NCBI GenBank assembly: GCA_020724025.1 | Contig: DYHU01000091.1 | Span: forward strand, 1-9,282 | DNA length: 9,282 nt | From: Syntrophorhabdus sp. | GTDB taxonomy: Bacteria; Desulfobacterota; BSN033; UBA1163 | Reading direction: 5' to 3' | Shown here: one piece after another, positions 5,626 to 9,282 of the stretch | Layout of the letters: each line of letters begins with the position of its first letter | Position numbering within the stretch: the first letter of the stretch is position 1 | Notes under the pieces: generated by a model | The model's input: the letters and a program-made list of their open reading frames with translations, nothing else | Databases searched by the model: none | What the model was told of the DNA's origin: nothing | Program-made: the position numbers and the translations under genes

Positions 5626-8112
5626 CTAAAGATCCTCATTGGGGACATATTCGTATTCTTTAGGCCGCCGGATTAAGTCCCTGTTCTCTTTTTGAATCGT
5701 ATAGCCGATTGCTTCATAACCCTTAAGTCGTTTTTTGTACATGCGCATTAGGGTTGGGACATGGATATCCACATAATCGTAAACCTGCACCACCTGCTTA
5801 TTATCGTGATGTCGGTGCAGACGCCCTACATATTGCTGGAGCGTGCCACGCCAGGAGATGGGCATAGCTAAAAATAATGTGTCCAGTCTGGCATCATCAA
5901 AACCCTCTCCGATATAGCGCCCTGTAGCAATAATCACCCTTTCCTTTGAATCCGGCACTGCTTTAATCTGTTCGGCCAGTGCCTTACGTTGCTTTGCGCC
6001 CATGCCGCCCCTCAGAATAATGATATTCTGAGCAAACCCCTTAAGATGTTCCGCAAACCATTCTAAATGCTCCGTGCGCTCGGTAAGAAGCAAGGGCGAC
6101 CTTCCCATTTCTAACGCCTTCAATAGATCGTTGAAGATTAATTCATTGCGATGCCTGTCCAATACAAGGGCTGAATAGATGTCCTGTATTTTGGGATCGG
6201 TTAATTCAGGAGGCAATCTGAAATCTGTGAATCTTATCAAGACCGCGTGTTCAAATGGACTTGCGGCTGCCTGTTTCTTCGCACTTTCCCTGAAACGAAT
6301 CGGACCGCACTGCATCATGATGATCGGGTGATGACCATCCTTACGAATTGGGGTTGCGGTAAGACCGGCAACATACCTGGCCTTCGCCTGTTTGAGAACC
6401 TGTTCAAAGGTAAAAGCGGGAATATGGTGGCATTCATCAACGATGACTTGACCGTATTCAGCCACCATGTCCTTGACCTCGCCCTTCCGAATGAGGCTCT
6501 GTATTAAACCAACGTCGATATGACCGGTCACCTTCGTCTTGCCCCCACCTATCTGACCAAAATCATCTATGGGTTTATCAAGAAACAGCGCTAACCGTTC
6601 TCTCCACTGATCCATGAGTTGCCTGCGATGCACTAAGATTAGGGTATTCACTTTTCTTTGAGCAATAAGCCATGCCGCAACCACCGTCTTACCAAAAGCA
6701 GTGGGAGCAGACAAAATGCCGCTGTCATAAGCTAACATCTTCTCGCCGGCTTCTTGCTGAAAAGGATGGAGTTCACCACGAAAAGCTACGTCTATTAAGG
6801 CGCCATCAAAATGTTTGTTGTCGATTTCTGTTTTGATGCTGTGGGCTTTAAACATTGTCAAAGCTTCATCGAGACAGCCTCTCGGAAGACCGATATGGTC
6901 TGCAAAATCTTCAGCACAACCAATGACTCGCGGTTTGCCGAATGTTGACAGCCGCATAGCCTGAGCCCTGTAGAAATCAGGGTTCTGGAAAGCCGCTAAA
7001 CGAATTAATCGGTTTAGCATAGCAGGTGGTAGCCCCTTCTTTTCTATATAGACCAGGTTGCTTTGCACCAACTGAACAGTTTGGGGGAGCGGTCCTTGAA
7101 TAGGTTTTTCAATTCTTTTCTTTGACGCCGGCAAAGTCCAAGGGTCTTCAGAAGTTTCCCCATCAGTTAGACTTATCCGGACGTCAATAATGGTTCCATT
7201 TCTCGATGCCTCCCGGACGATAGATTCTACTTCGTCCCGTTGGATTCTCTTGATTTTTGAAAGGAATAGCCACTGGTCAGAGAAGGGTTCAAAGCCTTCG
7301 TCCACAAAAACGCTATTGCCCTTCTTTCGAGGAAGAAATTGTAATGGAAGGGCAATGAGGTTCCCAAACCCACCCTTGGGCATCGTATCCTGGCTGGGGA
7401 AGAATCGGTCATAAGAATCCAAACCAATTTGATGCCTCCGCTCCATGGCACGGGTCAGGATGGCGCAACCAAACTTCCGGGCCATTGAAGCCTCAATTGG
7501 ACGATCAAAGAATATCCAAACATGACCTCCGTACCCAGACCGAGACCGCTCAAGGACCGCAGGCACACCCATTTCCCGACAGACTTCAAGAAAAGCAACC
7601 GCATCCTCCTGCCAAGTCTTCTTATCAAAATCAATGGCAAGAAACCAACATGTTTCATCCAATAAAAGCGGGTAGACTCCGATGATATGTTTCCCGATTA
7701 GATGGTTCCGGATTACTTCATCCGTTACCGGCATGAGATTTCGATTTTCACAATCCCCACATTTGATTTTAGGTTTGCCACATAAAGGACGTTTCCATTC
7801 GTTTGCACACGCAGGAGAATATCCGGAATTTCCATATTTCCCCTCCCATCTGACTGGATAGACATCTTCTCGCCCACGGAACAAAGACCGGAAAAGAGTA
7901 ACCTGGTCTTCTATCGGGGAGTTATTAGTGACTGTAAGGCTTGTGGCAGTATATAGGCTTGGTGGTTCTGAAATGATAAGTTCGTGAGGTGGAACAATTT
8001 CTTCAGAAGGCAGACCCAGTAGCTTCTTTAGTCGTTCATTTTCCTCCCTTAAGGAGGCACACTCTTCTAATGCCTCTTGGAGCTGGGTTTGAAGGTCTTC
8101 TGAAGCATTCAT
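5626..8112 (-). CDS. TOTE-type archaeo-eukaryotic primase fused to SF2 helicase
   Basis: The 828-residue protein starts with a short coiled coil (about 8-34, LREENERLKKLLG). A four-cysteine cluster follows (Cys102, Cys111, Cys118, Cys121). The primase catalytic motifs are AIDFD (Asp161, Asp163) and SGYGGHVWIFF (His197), with a conserved LDSYDRFFPSQD...GNLIALPLQ region at 231-258. The second half is a superfamily 2 helicase: Walker A APTAFGKT (469-476), DECHH (559-563), TAT (585-587), and motifs V/VI GEGFDD and QYVGRLHR (760-767). Related primase-helicase fusions belong to TOTE biological-conflict systems and are often annotated as DEAD/DEAH helicases or restriction R subunits. Many carry or neighbour a nuclease; none is visible here. 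The ribosome binding site is weak (AGGA almost touching ATG 8112). It lies 63 bp after the YgiT-type gene, probably in one operon. Confidence 0.9.
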   Translation of the reverse strand: MNASEDLQTQLQEALEECASLREENERLKKLLGLPSEEIVPPHELIISEPPSLYTATSLTVTNNSPIEDQVTLFRSLFRGREDVYPVRWEGKYGNSGYSPACANEWKRPLCGKPKIKCGDCENRNLMPVTDEVIRNHLIGKHIIGVYPLLLDETCWFLAIDFDKKTWQEDAVAFLEVCREMGVPAVLERSRSGYGGHVWIFFDRPIEASMARKFGCAILTRAMERRHQIGLDSYDRFFPSQDTMPKGGFGNLIALPLQFLPRKKGNSVFVDEGFEPFSDQWLFLSKIKRIQRDEVESIVREASRNGTIIDVRISLTDGETSEDPWTLPASKKRIEKPIQGPLPQTVQLVQSNLVYIEKKGLPPAMLNRLIRLAAFQNPDFYRAQAMRLSTFGKPRVIGCAEDFADHIGLPRGCLDEALTMFKAHSIKTEIDNKHFDGALIDVAFRGELHPFQQEAGEKMLAYDSGILSAPTAFGKTVVAAWLIAQRKVNTLILVHRRQLMDQWRERLALFLDKPIDDFGQIGGGKTKVTGHIDVGLIQSLIRKGEVKDMVAEYGQVIVDECHHIPAFTFEQVLKQAKARYVAGLTATPIRKDGHHPIIMMQCGPIRFRESAKKQAAASPFEHAVLIRFTDFRLPPELTDPKIQDIYSALVLDRHRNELIFNDLLKALEMGRSPLLLTERTEHLEWFAEHLKGFAQNIIILRGGMGAKQRKALAEQIKAVPDSKERVIIATGRYIGEGFDDARLDTLFLAMPISWRGTLQQYVGRLHRHHDNKQVVQVYDYVDIHVPTLMRMYKKRLKGYEAIGYTIQKENRDLIRRPKEYEYVPNEDL

Positions 8113-8175
8113 TTCCTAATATTATGAGGAATCTTGTTAAGACTGGGGTGAACAAGTAAAATGCTTGAAAGATTT

Positions 8176-8397
8176 CTAAGCCGCATATTTAATAACTTCT
8201 AATTCTGCGGCCGTATCTACCTTTCCGAGAATCCCCTCCACACGCTCCATCACGGGGTCATCTAAAAGGTATTTACCACAATTACTGCACTGATGTACCG
8301 GTAAACCCTTTAAGATTACGATGGTTGCTTCGTTTACTTTGAAGGGAAGGCTCGTCACCCTCGTTTCCATGAAAGACCCACATACACGGCATTTCAT
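8176..8397 (-). CDS. YgiT-type zinc-finger antitoxin-like protein
   Basis: This 73-residue protein has two CxxC knuckles (Cys3/Cys6 and Cys37/Cys40). They flank a beta-rich stretch (LPFKVNEATIVILKGLPVHQC), the hallmark of the YgiT/MqsA N-terminal zinc domain (TIGR03831). Unlike MqsA it has no C-terminal helix-turn-helix, as is normal for the short form that accompanies DUF4258 toxins. Its ATG overlaps the stop codon of the 29-codon toxin remnant upstream (8394-8483), so the ancestral toxin-then-antitoxin coupling survives although the toxin core is gone. The downstream neighbour is the primase-helicase gene 63 bp away. It may persist for regulation of that gene, for protection against toxins encoded elsewhere, or simply because decay has not yet reached it. 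Confidence 0.85.
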   Translation of the reverse strand: MKCRVCGSFMETRVTSLPFKVNEATIVILKGLPVHQCSNCGKYLLDDPVMERVEGILGKVDTAAELEVIKYAA

Positions 8398-8483
8398 AAA
8401 TATCGCCTCTTGATTTTTCTTTCATTGACGCATTGCTGGATGAATTGCAATGGATCATCCGGAACTACTCGTTCAGGAGCCAT
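8394..8483 (-). pseudogene. DUF4258 toxin, in-frame internal-deletion remnant (29 codons)
   Basis: An ATG at 8483 with GTGAGAG upstream opens a 29-codon frame starting MAPERVVPDDPLQFIQ, followed by QCVNERKI and ending KRRYL-stop. The opening closely resembles the N-termini of DUF4258 toxins paired with YgiT-type antitoxins (PL.FI..CV...KI..TYH...). A short basic end overlapping the antitoxin ATG is also typical. The ~75-85 residues between, including the core and the TAYRP signature, are absent, so the deletion appears to join codon ~24 to the last few codons. Start signal, frame and overlap with the antitoxin remain intact, so the ORF may still be translated as a coupling leader. The homology is recalled, not searched. 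Confidence 0.65.
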
Positions 8484-8529
8484 TTTTTACTCTCACGATA
8501 AAGATAGGAATGTTCTATACCTGACAAAA

Positions 8530-8558
8530 ATACTAATAGGTTGGATTGAAGAAGTCAA
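8530..8558 (-). promoter_or_regulatory. Candidate sigma-70 promoter of the toxin-remnant/YgiT/helicase operon
   Basis: The minus strand has TTGACT (8553-8558), a 17-bp spacer and TAGTAT (8530-8535). The -35 matches the consensus at five of six positions and the -10 at four. The start would be near 8523, about 40 nt before the remnant ATG at 8483. No operator palindrome is obvious over it. Confidence 0.45.
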
Positions 8559-8598
8559 ACTTTCATTTTGCATTTTAGTTCGGCCTGGGGAATTTTAA

Positions 8599-8834
8599 AT
8601 TCTTACTTGAGGAAAGCTTTGGGGTCAGCCCTTGACATTGGACAAGTTGAGTAAGAGATTGAAAAGAATATTTTGCTCGCACCGGCAAATAACGGAGGGC
8701 TTGCAGTTAACACCCCAAGGCTTCACCCTTCTCAAGCACTCATACCCTTATCTGAAATGTGCTGCAAAAGAAAGAACAAAGGTTTATATAATGTTGTCTA
8801 GGAGGATTTGCTTCTAACGCTGGGAAATGAGCCT
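8599..8834. other. Gene-free stretch with a transposase-flank-like motif
   Basis: No convincing gene on either strand. TTTGGGGTCAGCCCTTGACA (8619-8638) resembles a tail sequence that I recall next to Y1 (REP-associated) transposase genes in Desulfobacterota-like genomes. No transposase remains here, so it could be a left-over end or chance. The rest shows no clear repeat or remnant. Confidence 0.25.
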
Positions 8835-8954
8835 TGTCATTTCTGCCTCGCATCGGAGTGCGGGATAAACTCCGGCGGAAATCAATACTGGCTCCCTGTG
8901 AAAACAGGGAGCCAGTATTTAAAGACTGGATTCCGCATCGGGTGCGGAATGACA
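8835..8954. repeat. 120-bp three-hairpin palindromic element (MITE/REP-like)
   Basis: The ends are TGTCATT (8835-8841) and AATGACA (8948-8954), perfect inverted repeats. Inside are three hairpins. The left one is CTCGCA/TGCGGG around 8847-8864 with one mismatch. The central one is a perfect 16-bp stem (8884-8899 with 8904-8919) closed by a GAAA tetraloop. The right one is TTCCGCA/TGCGGAA (8931-8937 with 8943-8949). GGATTCCGC...GCGGAATGACA is the familiar style of dispersed intergenic palindromes in bacteria. It lies downstream of the FKBP gene. There is no U-run after the central stem on either strand, so it is not a standard terminator, though it could stabilise a 3' end. Confidence 0.7.
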
Positions 8955-9009
8955 GTAATTCTAAAGCAAACTGTAAAAATGACTGTTCTTTTTAGCTTAA
9001 ATATTTCCT

Positions 9010-9282
9010 TTACTTCTTCTCTTGAATCGAAATCAGCTCAACCTCGAAGATGAGGGTGGCATGGGGTCCGATCTGGGGTCCCGCGCCTCTTTCCCCGTAG
9101 GCGAGCGGAGAGGGAATAAAGAGTTGCCACTTCGCCCCCTCCTCCATCAATTGGAGGGCCTCGGTCCAGCCCGCAATCACACCATTCACGGGAAAACTCA
9201 CGGGTTGACCGCGACGGTAAGAGCTGTCGAATTCGGTTCCATCAATCAAAGTGCCTCGATAGTGAGTGGTCACGGTATCGGT
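9010..9282 (-). CDS. FKBP-type peptidyl-prolyl cis-trans isomerase, 5'-partial
   Basis: The visible 91 residues begin [20 protein letters not shown] at the window edge. They continue with the FKBP signatures [49 protein letters not shown] and [16 protein letters not shown]. These contain the active-site aromatics (Tyr, Phe, Trp, Tyr, Phe) that form the proline-binding pocket. The enzyme speeds proline isomerisation during protein folding. It resembles the C-terminal domain of FkpA/Mip-type proteins, whose N-terminal dimerisation or signal region would lie beyond the window. A GTG at 9273 could be read as a start, but the fold's first strand begins before it, so the gene is taken as truncated by the edge. 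It ends QEKK-stop, followed by an AT-rich stretch and the palindromic element. Confidence 0.92.
   Translation of the reverse strand, partial: TDTVTTHYRGTLIDGTEFDSSYRRGQPVSFPVNGVIAGWTEALQLMEEGAKWQLFIPSPLAYGERGAGPQIGPHATLIFEVELISIQEKK

Noticed and set aside
8632..8817. 61-codon plus-strand ORF next to the transposase-flank-like motif
   Set aside because: It has a TTG start, no ribosome binding site and no resemblance to a transposase or any other family.
1..9282. CRISPR array, tRNA or rRNA genes
   Set aside because: No regularly spaced short repeats, cloverleaf with a CCA-type end, or ribosomal RNA signature was seen on either strand.

Overview
The window looks like an accessory stretch of a moderately AT-rich bacterial chromosome. 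The gene types (a primase-helicase fusion, a DUF4258 pair, a YgiT-type zinc finger, an addiction-module antitoxin, a SEC-C protein) and the dispersed palindromes would suit an anaerobic Desulfobacterota- or Nitrospirota-like organism. No taxonomic marker is present, so this is a weak inference. All convincing genes lie on the minus strand, so transcription runs from high to low coordinates.

Right end to centre: a partial FKBP-type peptidyl-prolyl isomerase enters from the right edge (9010-9282). Next comes an intergenic stretch with a 120-bp three-hairpin palindromic element (8835-8954). A probable operon follows (promoter near 8530-8558): a DUF4258-type toxin reduced by internal deletion to 29 codons (8394-8483), a YgiT-type zinc-finger antitoxin (8176-8397), and an 828-residue protein joining a TOTE-type archaeo-eukaryotic primase domain to an SF2 helicase (5626-8112).

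Centre: four small minus-strand genes may form a second unit. These are an intact DUF4258 protein (5011-5334) overlapping a 76-residue partner (4784-5014), then two hypothetical proteins of 134 and 136 residues (4297-4701, 3856-4266).

Left part: two direct copies of a ~290-bp repeat (1-392 and 3345-3636, roughly 94-95% identical by eye) flank about 3 kb. Between them lie an addiction-module antitoxin (3069-3332), the C-terminal stump of its RelE/ParE toxin (2968-3079), an attC-like hairpin (2908-2961), a 297-residue hypothetical protein (1860-2753) and a SEC-C motif protein (508-1755). The left repeat copy carries a nested 95-bp inverted-repeat insertion with a TTTA target duplication.

The main story is conflict-system turnover. 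Three toxin-antitoxin loci sit within 5.5 kb. In two, the toxin has been removed by an internal deletion while the antitoxin frame stays intact; in the third, both genes are intact. One retained antitoxin lies directly ahead of the primase-helicase gene, so it may be kept as part of that operon.
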